Program-made: the position numbers and the translations under genes | Notes under the pieces: generated by a model | What the model was told of the DNA's origin: nothing | Seen by the model: only the letters and a program-made list of their open reading frames with translations | The model's database searches: none | Part shown: one piece after another, positions 50,956 to 63,200 of the stretch | Position numbering within the stretch: position 1 is the first letter of the stretch | How the letters are laid out: each line of letters starts with the position of its first letter | NCBI RefSeq assembly: GCF_003265705.1 | Contig: NW_020313057.1 | Coordinates: 1,284,404 to 1,348,403, forward strand | DNA length: 64,000 nucleotides | Source of the DNA: Callorhinus ursinus | Lineage: Eukaryota > Chordata > Mammalia > Carnivora > Otariidae | Direction: 5' to 3'

Positions 50956-51217
50956 CTATGTGTGCCTCTCTTTCAAACGGGATCTAAAACAGCAAAAAGA
51001 ATATCCTGCTCAGGAGTTCTTAAATCTTAAAATCTGATTGCCCAGAGAATTTTGGGCAGTCATGTTCCTGAAATTAAAAAAAAAGTAGAGAGTTGTGTTT
51101 CTGAAGAAGTTCTGTATGGTCACAAAACGTCCTCATTACTGAAGTAACAAAAGGAAAATACCAGATCAACTTAAAAAAAATCATATTTTTTTTCTTTAGA
51201 GGTAAAAAAAAGCTGTG

Positions 51218-51412
51218 AGGGGCGCCTGGGTGGCTCAGTTGGTTAAGTGACTGCCTTCGGCTCAGGTCATGATCCTGGAGTCCCGGGATTGAGTCCCACA
51301 TCGGCCTCCCTGATCAGCAGGAAGTCTGCTTCTCCCTCTGACCCTCTTCCATCTTGTGCTCTCTGTCTCTCATTCTCTCTCTCTCAAATAAATAAATAAA
51401 ATCTTTAAAAAA
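51218..51412 (+). mobile_element. SINEC with target-site duplication
   Basis: Forward copy GGGGCGCCTGGGTGGCTCAG, tail CAAATAAATAAATAAAATCTTT. Flanked by AAAAAGCTGTG (about 51207-51217 and 51413-51423). Confidence 0.96.
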
Positions 51413-51744
51413 AAAAAGCTGTGGGTGCACAGAAATCTAAATTAACAAAATTCTGGAGTGAGAGGTCTTTCATTGGTAAGCAGGGGGACCAGTGACCGCT
51501 TCCATTACTGGGATGTTTGCAGAATTTCAACACATGAGCCGAGGAAGAAGTATGCCTGCCAAGGGCAGAAGAACATTGTTGAGAAAGGAGAAACCAGCTA
51601 GAATTTTAACAGCTACCCATATCCTGGAATAGCAGTTCAAAATACAGAGGATGACATCACTGATAAATTTCATCAAGCCTTTAAAAAATTATACCCATCT
51701 TATACAAACACTTTCAGAAAGAGAAGAGGAATGCCTCCTAACTT

Positions 51745-51861
51745 TATTATGTTATGTTAATCACCATACATTACATCGTTAGTTTTTGGTGTAGTGTTCC
51801 ATGATTCATGGTTTGCATATAACACCCAGTGCTCCATGCAGAACGTGCCCTCTTTAATACC
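51745..51861 (-). mobile_element. Young L1 tail, reverse strand, about 120 bp
   Basis: Antisense of the young L1 3' end: GTTATGTTAATCACCATACA, TTTTTGGTGTAGTGTTCCAT, AACACCCAGTGCTCCATGCA. Flanked by CCTAACTT and CCCAACTT. Extremely short 5'-truncated insertion with almost no T tail. Confidence 0.88.
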
Positions 51862-52298
51862 CAACTTGTTTTATGAGAGCAAAATAATCCCCATGCCAAA
51901 AGCTGACAATGATATTATAAGAAAATTACAGACCGATATATATCACAATAATAGGCATAAAAATCCTTTAAAATTAGCAAATTGAATACAGCAATACATT
52001 GAAAAGATAATATACATTGAACGAATGGGCTTTATGCCAGAAATTAGGTTACCAGTCAAGAAATCAATCAATGTAATTGACCACATGAGCGAAATAAAGA
52101 GAAGAGGCATACGTACTTCTCAAAAAATATTTTAAAAAAAGCATTTGATAAAATTCAACACCCATTCATATAAGACTCTTAGACTAGAAGAGAATTATAA
52201 ATAATGAAAATATATGAAATGTACAGCTAACATCCTGCTTAATGGTGAAATATTAGCATTTTCTTAAGATTTGGAATATGACAATATTTTCTACTTTC

Positions 52299-53662
52299 TT
52301 TTTTTTTATTTTTTATTGTTATGTTAATCACCATATATTACATCATTAGTTTTTGGTGCAGTGTTCCATGATTCATTGTTTGTTCATAACACCCAGTGCT
52401 CCATGCAGAACGTGCCCTCCTCAATACCCATCACCAGGCTAACCCATCCCCCTACCCCCTCCCCTCTAGAACCCTCAGTTTGTTTTTCAGAGTCCATCAT
52501 CTCTCATGGTTCGTCTCCCCCTCTGACATACTCCCCTTTTCTTCCTCTCCTGTTATCTTCTTCTTTTTCTTTTTCCTTAAATTATGTTGTGTTATTTGTT
52601 TCAGAAGTACAGATCTGTGATTCAACAGTCTTGCACAATTCACAGCGCTTACCATAGCACATACCCTCCCCAATGTCTATCACCCAGCCACCCCATCCCT
52701 CCCACCCCCAACCACTCCAGTAACACTCAGTTTGTTTCCTGAGATTAAGAATTCCTCATATCAGTGAGGTCATGTGATACATGTCTTTCTCTGATTGACT
52801 TATTTCACTCAGCATAACACCCTCCAGTTCCATCCACGTCGTTGCAAATGGCAAGATCTCATTCNNNNNNNNNNNNNNNNNNNNNNNNNNNNNNNNNNNN
52901 NNNNNNNNNNNNNNNNNNNNNNNNNNNNNNNNNNNNNNNNNNNNNNNNNNNNNNNNNNNNNNNNNNNNNNNNNNNNNNNNNNNNNNNNNNNNNNNNNNNN
53001 NNNNNNNNNNNNNNNNNNNNNNNNNNNNNNNNNNNNNNNNNNNNNNNNNNNNNNNNNNNNNNNNNNNNNNNNNNNNNNNNNNNNNNNNNNNNNNNNNNNN
53101 NNNNNNNNNNNNNNNNNNNNNNNNNNNNNNNNNNNNNNNNNNNNNNNNNNNNNNNNNNNNNNNNNNNNNNNNNNNNNNNNNNNNNNNNNNNNNNNNNNNN
53201 NNNNNNNNNNNNNNNNNNNNNNNNNNNNNNNNNNNNNNNNNNNNNNNNNNNNNNNNNNNNNNNNTTTCAACTGTTTGAGGAACCTCCATACTGTTTTCCA
53301 GAGGGGTTGCACCAGCTTGCATTCCCACCAACAGTGTAGGAGGGTTCCCCTTTCTCCACATCCCCGCCAACATCTGTCGTTCCCTGACTTGTTAATTTTA
53401 GCCATTCTGACGGGTGTGAGGTGGTATCTCATGGAGGTTTTGATTTGGATTTCCCTGATGTCGAGCGATGTTGAGCACTTTTTCATGTGCCTGTTGGCCA
53501 TTTGGATGTCTTCTTTGGAGAAATGTCTGTTCATGTCTTCTGCCCATTTCTTGATTGGATTATTTGTTCTTTGGGTGTTGAGTTTGATAAGTTCTTTATA
53601 GATTTTGGATACTAGCCCTTTATCTGATATGTCATTTGCAAATATTTTCTCCCATTCTGTAT
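52299..53662 (-). mobile_element. Young 5'-truncated L1, reverse strand, with assembly gap
   Basis: Runs from a T-rich tail at the left through the antisense 3'UTR to the antisense ORF2 C-terminus, ending at CATTCTGTAT, which corresponds to about 43037 in the full-length copy. Flanked by TATTTTCTACTTTC (52285-52298 and 53663-53676). The Cys-rich motif region is visible near 53345-53375 in antisense. 400 Ns interrupt it. Confidence 0.94.
52865..53264. other. Assembly gap, 400 N
   Basis: Exactly 400 N. The flanking bases map to 43647-43650 and 43421-43431 of the full-length L1, which implies a missing piece of about 215 bp. Confidence 0.95.
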
Positions 53663-54086
53663 TATTTTCTACTTTCACCACTTCTATTTACTGGAGGTCC
53701 TAGATAGTGCAGTAGGGAAATAAAAACAAATTTTAAAAACATCTAGATTCTTATAAGATTCTTCTAGAATAGCCAAAACAATTTTGAAATTGTTTGAAAC
53801 AATTTTGAAATTTGAAAAATAAAGTTTGAGGATTCATACTACCTAATTTCAAGACTTACTCTAAAGCTACAACAATTGATACAGCATGGTATTGAGATAA
53901 AGATAGATATAAATTATCAAAATCGGAGAAATACAAATAAATAGCTTATTTTTCTGTAAGTTTCTTCTGTTTGGAGATTTTCTTTTATTTGTAGCTCAAC
54001 CAAGTCACAAATACAAAATCATTTTGATATTGAGTCACCATTTTTATAAACATGGTATATCTTTCCATTGATTTTTCTGCTTTAAG

Positions 54087-54690
54087 GTCCCGATAGCAGG
54101 CAGAAATTTAAGATGGCTCCAGTGACTTTTACCCCATGATTATGTTTTTTTATCTACACACAAAAGGATTGTGTAGATGTAATTCAGATTACTAATCAGT
54201 TCACCTTAATACAGAGAAATTACCTGGTTGGGCCTTAACTGATGATCACATGAGCCCTTTAGGAGTAGAGAGTTTTCTTTGGCTGGTAGCAGAAAAGGAA
54301 TGCAGACATTCAGGGCTTGAGAGGGATTCAATATAAGGGAGGTTCATTACTTGAGATGGAGTGAGCCATGGAGCAAGGACCTAAAGGCAGACTCTAATTG
54401 CTAGAGACACTCCTACCAACAACAGCCAGTAAGAAAATGGGGAGCTTTGCCCTTAGATGCAAGGAACTCATTTCCACCATAAATCTGAAATTGGCTTGGA
54501 AGTAGTTTCTTTCCTAGGAGTTCCAAATAAAAGCCAAACCTGACTGATGACTTTGGTTTGGCCACATGAGTCCCTAAGCAGAAAACTCAGCTTAACATGC
54601 CTTTATTCTTTACCTACAGACCTGTGAGATAATAAATGACATGTTTTAAGCTGCTAAATTTGTGACAATGTTATGCAGTAATAAAAATTA
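54087..54690 (+). mobile_element. MLT1-type (ERVL-MaLR) LTR
   Basis: AGCAGGCAGAAATTTAAGATGGC at the start, TTTTCTTTGGCTGGTAGCAG, CAACAGCCAGTAAGAAAATGGG, TGCAAGGAACTCATTTCCACC, CCTACAGACCTGTGAGATAATAAA and GCTGCTAAATTTGTGACAAT in MLT1 order. An old solo LTR without coding capacity. Confidence 0.83.
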
Positions 54691-54699
54691 TTACAGTCC

Positions 54700-55290
54700 A
54701 TTAATAAAGTTTTATAATTTCTTCAAAAAGGTACTGAATATCTCTTGCTAGATATATACCTAATTTATCTTTTATTGCAATTGAAAGGGTCATAGTTTTT
54801 TTTAATTTGCATTTTCTGACTGTTGCTCATAAAATTTCTTAATACTAATCTTATATTCAACTGCTGAATCATCTTTCCAGAAGTTTTAATAATTTGTATG
54901 AAGATTATCTTTGAGATAATCATATTGTCTGTAAGTAAAGAGAGGTTCCATTCCTCCTTTCCAGTCCTGAAGTCTTTTATTAGTTTTCTTCTCTATTTAC
55001 AGTTTGTAAGTACTTTTAAAAATAACAAATAGGTATTGAATTTTACCAAATGCATTTTCTGCTTTGAGCTTAACGATTATATAATTTTTCTCTTTTAATG
55101 AATGTGCTATCGAATTCCTGAGATATACCTCAGTCGTATGCATTTTTTCTTTTCCATATTATTAAATAGACTTCAGCAAGATAGTTTTTTCATGATGATC
55201 CGGCCTATTCTTGCTCTCTAACTGACTAGTTTCAGAATTAGTTGAGCTGTATTTGGTTTTTAATGTTTTTAGTGTTTGGCTCACAAATGC
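54700..55290 (-). mobile_element. Old L1M fragment, reverse strand
   Basis: Antisense-like ORF2 features: GGTTCCATTCCTCCTTTCCAG, AATGCATTTTCTGCTTTGAG, TTCCTGAGATATACCTCAGTC, GCTCTCTAACTGACTAGTTT. Diverged. Confidence 0.6.
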
Positions 55291-55443
55291 ATAAAATTAA
55301 CTCATAATCTTTATTTCATGACTCCATCATCTCTAGTCATTGCACCCATTTCTGGCCTATTTTTATTTGTCATTTTAATAACAAACATCCATATACCCAG
55401 CACACATTTCAGCGTCTAAAATATTATCAATAACTTACATCTA

Positions 55444-55618
55444 GGGGTGCCTAGTTGACGTAGTGGGTTGAGTATCAGACTCTATTTTAGCTCAGGTTGT
55501 GATCTCAGTGGTGAGATTGAGCCTGCACTGGGCTCCGCACTCTGCAGGAAGTCTGCTTAAGACTCTCTCCCTCCGCCCTACCCTCCAAAATAAATAAATA
55601 AATCTTTAAAAAAAAATA
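55444..55618 (+). mobile_element. SINEC, diverged
   Basis: Forward copy with a degraded head (GGGGTGCCTAGTTGACGTAG) and tail AATAAATAAATAAATCTTTAAAA. An older insertion than its neighbour. Confidence 0.88.
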
Positions 55619-55620
55619 AC

Positions 55621-55825
55621 TTTTTTTTTAAAGTCCACAGCAACATTTTTATTTAGTTGAGAGAGAGAGAATGAGCGATAGAGGGCACGAGAGGGAAGAG
55701 GGTCAGAGGGAGAAGCAGACTCCCTGCTGAGCAGGGAGCCGGATGTGGGACTCGATCCCGGGACTCCAGGATCATGACCTGAGCCGAAGGCAGTTGCTTA
55801 ACCAACTGAGCCACCCAGGCGCCCG
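55621..55825 (-). mobile_element. SINEC inserted in another SINE's A-tail
   Basis: Reverse copy ending GAGCCACCCAGGCGCCCG. Flanked by AAAAAAATAACTTTT on both sides (about 55610-55624 and 55826-55840), so it landed in the tail of the SINE at 55444, giving a tail-to-tail inverted pair. Confidence 0.93.
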
Positions 55826-56059
55826 AAAAAAATAACTTTTAAATAACTTTTAAACTACATAAACTCCCCAATCCCATCACCTATTTATCCCCCGAAGATG
55901 ACCATTTTTTTCCTGTTTTCTGTTTTTTGTTTGTTTGTTTGTTTATACTTTTCACTTCGTTAGTTACTTGGTTGCTTTTACTCACATATGTATAGGCCTA
56001 AATAATTCAGTTTTTCTCATTTTTGAATGTTTAAAGAGAATATCATACTCTATATAGTC

Positions 56060-56240
56060 CAGTGGCTCAGTCGTTAAGCGTCTGCCTTCGGCTCAGGTCA
56101 TGACCCCAGGGTCTTGGGATCGAGCCCCGCATCGGGCTCCTGCTCAGCGGGGAGTCTGCTTTCCCTCTCCCACTCCCCCTATTTGTGTTCCCTCTATTAC
56201 TGTCTCTCTGTCAAATAAATAAATTTTAAAAAAGTATGTG
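56060..56240 (+). mobile_element. SINEC lacking its first bases, with perfect duplication
   Basis: Starts at CAGTGGCTCAGTCGTTAAGCG, missing the usual GGGGCGCCTGG. Flanked by TATATAGTC (56051-56059 and 56241-56249), so the 5' loss happened at insertion, not later. Confidence 0.93.
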
Positions 56241-56340
56241 TATATAGTCTTGTGAGACGCTTTTGTCACTTTGTTACATTACGAAGATTTATTCAAGTTA
56301 GTGAATATAGCTCTAGTTCATTCATTTTCACAGTTTGAAA

Positions 56341-58198
56341 ATAAACTTATCCTGGGAATATAATACAGAAGTGCACAAATCATAAGTGTTGAGCTCCGTA
56401 AATTATCACAAAGTCATCATAGTCAGATAGCCACCACATAGATAATACCGAGAAGCTTTTCAGCATTCCAAACGCCCTTCACATTCCCTTCATGATCTCT
56501 CCCCCAGCCCCCTCCTCAGGTAATCCACTATGTAGATGGGTAATACCATAGCTTAGGTTTCTGGTTTTTACATTTCTCTGTTGTCTCATAAGGTTGAGCA
56601 CCTGTTCATATATCTAATGGCCACTTGGATATCCACTATTGGGAAGTGGCTACTGTGTCTTTTGTTAATTTCCTTTTAGATTGACAAACATTTGATTAGT
56701 GATTTCAAGGAGGTTTTTTTGTTTGGTTTTGTTTTAATAAATTCTGAATATGAGTCAATTGTGAGGTGTTCATCTTGTAAATATCATTTGCTACCCTGTG
56801 GCTGGCCCTTTTACCCCCTTACTGGTGTCTTTTGATGAAGAAAAGCTCTTCAGTTAATTAAACCCAATAATAAATTTTTCCTTTTAGATAGGATGTGTAT
56901 GTATAAGAAATTTCTCTCTACTCTAAAATCTAGAAGATAGCTTCCCATGTCACTTTCCAGAAGCTTTATTATTTTATCTTCTGCTCTTAAGATTTATAAG
57001 CTATTTGGACTTGGTTTTTATAATGGTAAAAGGTAAAGATCAAAGTTCATTTTCTTCCATATAAATACCCTAATGCTCCAGCAAGATTCATTAGAATGGT
57101 CATTCCTTACCCACTGCATTATTGCATAACCTTGCTATAAGTCACGTGATTGTACAGTATAGGTGGTATATGTGGGTCTGTTTCTGGACCCTATATTGTA
57201 TTCTGATTGTTTGTCTGTCTTAACACTAATTCTAAGCTATATTCATTACTGTATTTTTATAATAATTCTTGTTATCCAAAAGAGTACATCCTTCAATTTT
57301 ATTCTCTGTATTCAAAAATGTCTCAACTACTGTTGGCCCTTTGCATTTCTATACACATTTCAGAATTTTCTTGTCAGTTTTCACAATACAAAACCTACCA
57401 GGATCTTGATTAGAATTACACTGAATCTATAGATCAGGTTGGAGAAAAGGTTTTTATTATCCAATTTCTGAACACTGTGTATCCTTCCCTTTATTTAGAT
57501 CTTTAATTTCTCTCAGTAATATTTTAAGTTTTCTGTGGAGAGGTCTAGGACATCTTTTACTATATTAAATTTGATGATGTTTGATGCTATTATGAATGGA
57601 ACCTTTGAAGATTTCATTTTTAAATTGTTTGTTATTTGGATATACAAAGTTCTTTGATATATATTTTTATACATATAAACATGCATATATCTTAACTGCC
57701 ATCTCTCAGTTACTCTCTTCCAATTGATCAATTTAATGGTAACCCTAAATATTACAGCATGCTTCGCTGATTAAGCTATAATATGAATTTATACTCTATG
57801 ACTTCTTTTGTAATTAAAGGACCTTAGAACATTTGAACTCTATTCACTATGCTTTGTTTTGTGCTATTGTTAATGCATGTTTTAATTCTATATAAATTTT
57901 GAATGCTGGAAGCCAAGACTATTGTTCTTTTATAGTCAATATTTATTTGATTTTCCACTTGTTTATCCTTTCTTTTACTCTTCTTTTCTCCCTGCTTCTC
58001 TGTACCTTAAGAGTAGATGCTGTTGCCTGAGGATTTTTAGAACCTTTAGAATTTTCTTTATCTTAAGTCTGCTGCTGATTAAATATTTCAAGTTTTCTCC
58101 AGAAAGTTCTTTATTTTTACCTTCATTTTGAATGATGGGGGGGGAATTGTAGTTCTAGCTGGGCAGTTATTTTCTTTCAACTTTTGTCATCTATCTTT
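56341..58198 (-). mobile_element. Old L1 (L1ME-like), reverse strand
   Basis: Antisense 3'UTR at left (TGAGCTCCGTAAATTATCAC), then antisense ORF2 (ATTGGGAAGTGGCTACTGTG, CACTGAATCTATAGATCAGG, ACACTGTGTATCCTTCCCTTT). The right end near 58135-58190 (GGGGAATTGTAGTTCTAGCTGG) fits the antisense ORF1/inter-ORF region of old L1s. Ends at the MLT1 LTR. Confidence 0.78.
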
Positions 58199-58901
58199 AT
58201 TATGGGCTGAATTGTTTACACCCCTGAGTTTGTCGGTTGAAGTCCTAGCTTCCCGAACCTCAGAATGTGACTGTATTTGAAGCTATGGTATTTAAAGAAG
58301 TAATTAAGTTAAAATGAGGTTAGGAGGGGGCTCCTGGGTGGCTCAGTCAGTTAAGCATCAACTCCTGATTTCGGCTTAGGTCATGATCTCGGAGTCGTGG
58401 GATGGAGTCATGTGCTGGGCTCCCTGCTCAGCATGGAGTCTGCTTCTCCCTCTCCCTCTACTCCTCCCACTGTGTGCTCTCGCACTCTCTCTCTCTCAAA
58501 TAAATAAATAAAATCTTAAAAAACATTAAATTGAAAATGAGGTCATGGGTTGGACCCTAATCCCATATGACTGGTGCCCTTATAAGAAGAGGAAATTTGA
58601 ACACAGAAACTGAGGGAAGAACATAGGAAAACAGAGAATGATGTAAGAAAGACGTTAGGGTTCGAAGCCGATGGCCAAGAAAAAATTCTTGAGATGTCTT
58701 TGGTGCAAAATGTGATTTATTCTGCTCCCTCATCAGAGAAGACAGCCATCTGCAAGCCTAGAAGAGAGGCTTCACAAGGAACCAACCCTGCTGAAACTTT
58801 AGTCTTGTATTTCTATCCTTCAAAACTGTGAGAAAATAAATTTCTGTTGAAGCCACCCTGTCTGTGATACTTTGTCATGGCAGGCCTAGCAGACTCATAC
58901 A
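58199..58901 (+). mobile_element. MLT1-type LTR split by a SINE
   Basis: ATTATGGGCTGAATTGTTTAC start, CCTCAGAATGTGACTGTATT, then a SINE. It resumes with GACTGGTGCCCTTATAAGAAG, GGAACCAACCCTGCTGAAAC, AACTGTGAGAAAATAAATTTC and ends CAGACTCATACA. It sits between reverse-strand L1 blocks, probably inserted in one old L1. No coding sequence. Confidence 0.87.
58324..58523 (+). mobile_element. SINEC with target-site duplication
   Basis: Forward copy GGGGGCTCCTGGGTGGCTCAG, tail AAATAAATAAATAAAATCTT. AAAATGAGGT of the LTR occurs on both sides (58311-58320 and from about 58534). Confidence 0.95.
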
Positions 58902-60720
58902 GTCTTCTTCTGCTTCTATTGAGATGTCTCATTGTTCATCCTTTAGAGATCCTGCTGCTTCTCCTCCTGGCAATTTTTTAAGTGTCTTTATCTCTTGTTT
59001 TTAACATGTTAATGTGATAAGCATAGATAATGATTTTTCTGTTTGATTCTACTTGTGGTTTGTAGTTGTCCCTGAATCTGTGGGTATCTTTTGTCAGTTT
59101 TGTAGTATTCTAGGCCACCATCTCTTCACGTATTGATTCTGCCCTCTTCCCTCTAACCTCCTTCCTAGGACTCTGATTTCATGTCTGTTAAGAAATTTTA
59201 AACATATGCCATACATCTCTTAATGTTCTTTCTTGTATTTTTGTTCTTTTGCCTCTGCTTCTGTTTGAATGTGTTCTTCATATCTGTAATATAATTCACC
59301 AAATGTGTGTCGGCTATGTCTAATCTGCTGTTAAATTCACTGATTTAGCTCATAATTTGTTATATTGTTCTGATTCAGGGTTGTCATCAGATTCTTTTTT
59401 TATAGTTTTCAATCCTGATGAAATTCATAACTATTTTAAAAACTTTGCCTTTACTTCAATATTTGTATTTCTTCTAAATCTATTTCAGTTTGCTGTTTTC
59501 TTCCCCCCAGTTCGTTTTTCAGCATCTTCTTTGCCTATTTGTCTTTTGCTGAATTCCAGGGGATTTCATTATTAATGAAACTTTGAAGAGATAATTTGAG
59601 ACTTTGGATAATGATATCTTTATTCAGAGAGGACTTAGTTTTGTTTCTAGCAGGCATTTAGGATATAAGCACATCACTTTAAAGCAAACAGGGATTCCTT
59701 GGTTACTAAGGTTGGTTTTCAGTCTTTCTGGGGATAAATCTATTTCAAGTTCATCCCTATACTTAGGTATACTTGCCTTTTCAAGACCTCAGTTGACCTC
59801 AGTTGACCTCCTGAACTTGACTCGGACTCCTTACAGCCATTAATATGCAATCAAAGCACAACTTCCTTCTAAGCTTTTCAGCCTCTGAGCTATTGCTTTT
59901 GAACCAGCAAATGTTTTGCATGAAAAAGGAGGACCAAACGTTGCATTTGTCATTAGATTCTGCAGTTTGTGCTACCATTTGGGACTATTTTAACTTCAAG
60001 AATTACTTAGAAGTATTTCTTATAGTGAGAGTCTGCTAAAAATAAAGTTTCTCCACCCTCAATTGTCTTGGAATACATCTTTGCTTCAGTTGCAATTTGG
60101 GAGCATATTTCAGTGGGTACAGAAATCTAGGTCAGCCCTTTTTTTTTCACTACTTGAAAGATATTGTTACATTGTCTTCTGTTTTCCATAGGTCTGTTGT
60201 GAAAGCAGTCAAATAAATATCTTAGTGCTACTCCTGTGAAGATGTTTCTTTTGTTCTCTGGCTGTTTCAGACATTCCGTTCAGTCTTGGTTTTCATTAGT
60301 TTGACCATGGTATGGTTTTCTCCTTATTGATCCTTCTTTTGATTCCCTTAGGTTTTTGAATTTTTGAGTTGATATCTTTAATCAGTATTGGAATTAAAAA
60401 AATTATATATATATTTTTTACTTACTAATTCTTCTAGTTACATACGAATTCTAGTATGGCTTCTGTCTCATTCTTTTTTCTGCTTTTGATAATTCATTTA
60501 CATGTTTGTTAATTTCTGTTTTGTTCTTTCTATTTCTTCTTTGTGTTTTGAATATTTTCTATTAATTTTTGTTTCTTTTGTGTTTTGGACATTTTCAATG
60601 AAACGATCTTCGGGTTTGGTCATCCTGTCTTCTGGATATTTAGTAAAATTGAGTTCAGCTGTGGCTTATTCTTGTTCCCCAGGTTTGGCCCTCCTTGGTT
60701 TTTGATTGAGTTGTGGTTTG
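58902..60720 (-). mobile_element. Old L1/HAL1 5' half, reverse strand
   Basis: T-rich sequence with antisense blocks of the 5' part of old L1s: TTTTGTAGTATTCTAGGCCA, AATACATCTTTGCTTCAGTT, TCTTTTGTTCTCTGGCTGTT, GACCATGGTATGGTTTTCTCC. A 10-bp direct duplication (CTCAGTTGAC twice) lies near 59788-59807. Probably continues the element before the LTR. Subfamily unresolved. Confidence 0.5.
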
Positions 60721-63200
60721 TCTCTTCTCCTTAGCCCTAAAATTGACTTAAGAATCAGTTCTATTCTTTGAAGATTTTGAGCTTAGCTCTTCAGCTTCTA
60801 TCCCACCCAGTTTAAGATCTGGCAAATGTCTTGAGAGACACTGTGTATTTGTGTCAGACTTCCTACTATAACAAGACTTGTTTCTTGTGCACTGCAGGAG
60901 GTTTTACTCTATCTATATAAGATTTCTTGGCTGCGTCTCCATGTCTTGCACAATCCCAGAATTTAGCTAACATAGCATGGTGAAAATTGCCACTTGTTTG
61001 GGAGTCTTCCAGGTTCCCATCCATCACATCTGTCAAAACTCTGCTGGTTTCTCTTTTCCCCATCAGGGTGCCTTTTCCTAGGTCAAGTAGATTCTCACCC
61101 ACCCTTAGAATCAATAAATCCCTCCAAGGCAGGAAATGGCTAGCAATTATCAGCCCAGACAAGAAGAACTCTCTCTGGAATTTTAATTAACCGAATTACT
61201 ATAACTTCTACAGTATCTTTACAAATAGCATTTAAAAAAGTATGTACCCATTTTCTTAGTTGCTTAGTGCTGGCCTGCTGAAATACACTAAACCTGATTT
61301 AGAGGTAAAAGTATGAGACTGGTAAGGATAGGTCCATTATCCCTCCTACAACAATATCCCTTATTCCATGAATCAGGCAGGCAGCATAGGGATTCTTTCA
61401 GTTGTTCTGGGCATCTATTCCACTGATTTATGCAAGAACTTGAATAATATTCATTATATAACTTGCAGTACATTAGGCCTCCTAAAAATTGTCTTAGAAC
61501 TCTATCACCAGAAACTTTAGTCCTGTTCTGGTAGTCCACAGTTAAGGACTTGCCTGCCCATCCATTTATGAATCCAAAGAAAATAGTGTTGGCTACACTA
61601 GCAGGAGCATCTATTCATCTCCCCCCACTCACTGGCACTGTTTGTTTACTTTTTTCCGCTGGTACTTGTATGACATTTAATAGTTCCTCATTCCTTTAAG
61701 AAAGGTGAGGTGGGATTTTCATAATATATTCTTGTACCACATAAGAGAATCTTTAATCAAGTGTAGTAAGCTTCTTGCTTTTCAAGGAGCAGTGCATTTG
61801 TAAACTGAACCAAGCTGAAGGAACGTGATGAGACAAGTAGTTCAAATTAGGCCTCTGATCAAAATATCTTCAAGAAACTTTTTTACCGACCAAATAACTC
61901 CTTAGTAAGTTCCTTATTCTGTGGACCCTATGATTATTTATCCATAACTGCAAATAGCTGCAGTTTGAACATTTTTTAATGGTATTATGACTATACCTGT
62001 TTTATTGCCTATTGATCTATCCTTGCCCACTTTGCTTTTATGTTCAGTGTCTGCCTCTAGGCTGAGCTGCTCCAAAGATCTCCAATCTCAGTCCATTACA
62101 ATTGCAATCCTTTTTATCAGAATTCATGGCCTACACAGACCTGCTTGTAGAGTGATTTTTTTTTTTAAATTCTAGTGCTTCTCTCACCATTATATTCTGC
62201 AGGGATATTTTGAGGAACAGGGGAGAAAATGGAGAAAAAGGGAAAAAAGTTACACTTGCAATTCAGGGATAAACCCTATTTGATCACATTGGATTATTCT
62301 TTAATATACATTATGGTTTGACTTCAGCTTTTTGTTATGTTAGGATTTTAACAGGAACATTCATAGATTAGTATACTTTCTTTTCTGTGCTAGGTTAGGG
62401 TATGACTAACTCCATCGAATTTGTTGTATTCTGTTCCTTAAAACTACATGTTTAATTAGAAAGAAATCCTTCATCACACTAACTGAGAAGACTGTTTTAG
62501 AGGACATTCTTTGACAAATTCTAACATTTATTCATTTTTAATTTTTTGATTAATATTTTGGTTGGTCACCTTTTTTTTTCTCTGAAAACCAAGTGTTTAT
62601 CATGATTTTCAAATACATCAACCATGCTTCATGATTATTTTTCTCTTATGATGCTAATTCCCTCTGTATTTGTTCTCCTGGTCTGTTTGCATTCTCTCTC
62701 CTTTAGATTTGCAATAGATGTATCTCTATTTTTTTAAAGATGTTGACCTTACATTTACTTATCAAAGTGACTGTTTTCTATAATTGTGCTATATTGCATT
62801 TATTGTGTATTTTCTTACAACATGATAGCTGTTGTCTTCTTCCTTAGATTTAAAGTTGCTCTTTTAGTTCATTTATGTTTAATAATGAAAATTTAAATTT
62901 ATAAATTTTCTTGAATGTGGTTTGGAAACATTCTATAATTCTTTTGAAAGATGTCTATGTTTGAACATACACTGTTTGCTTAGTATAAGCATCCACTAAT
63001 CTTTTCCCACCCATCCCAAGGTTGTATTTCCCTTCTCTTTGTACTATTATTCAGGTTAATGGCTGTTTATTCTTTTTAAGGAGAGGCTAGAAGGAATTTT
63101 CATAGTATGTCCTGTGTAAATCTATTGTGATTTGCAAAAGTTTATGAGGGGAGCTTTAAGGTATTTCTAATTTTCACTATCAAAAATAATACAAAATCAC
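60721..63200. other. Unassigned sequence
   Basis: Two reverse open frames (60866-61162, 98 codons; 61288-61539, 83 codons) are not recognisable proteins. 62500-63190 is T-rich and may be another reverse L1 remnant, but I cannot support it. Confidence 0.35.

Larger units (their letters stand above)
51600..53920 (+). mobile_element. Old L1M ORF2 fragment with two young L1 inserts
   Basis: Reverse-transcriptase-region sequence: GCCTCCTAACTT before the first insert; ATGAGAGCAAAATAATCCCC, ATGGGCTTTATGCCAGAAAT, AGCATTTGATAAAATTCAAC between inserts; TTACTGGAGGTCCTAGATAG and TTTCAAGACTTACTCTAAAG after the second. An internal deletion removes the part between about 53745 and the CTAGAATAGCC block. 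Full of stops. Confidence 0.8.
55320..56340 (-). mobile_element. Old L1M 3'UTR fragment hosting three SINEs
   Basis: Antisense 3'UTR-like blocks (CATATACCCAGCACACATTT, GAATATAGCTCTAGTTCATTC) around SINEs at 55444, 55621 and 56060. A (TTTG)n run lies at about 55930-55945. Identification is moderate. Confidence 0.5.

Noticed and set aside
52756..53681. Frames of 165-290 codons across the gap
   Set aside because: Their length comes from unknown bases read as open codons; the real parts are L1 ORF2 C-terminus.
60866..61539. Possible endogenous retroviral internal region on the minus strand
   Set aside because: Two moderate reverse frames, but no polymerase, protease or envelope motif can be seen; left unassigned.
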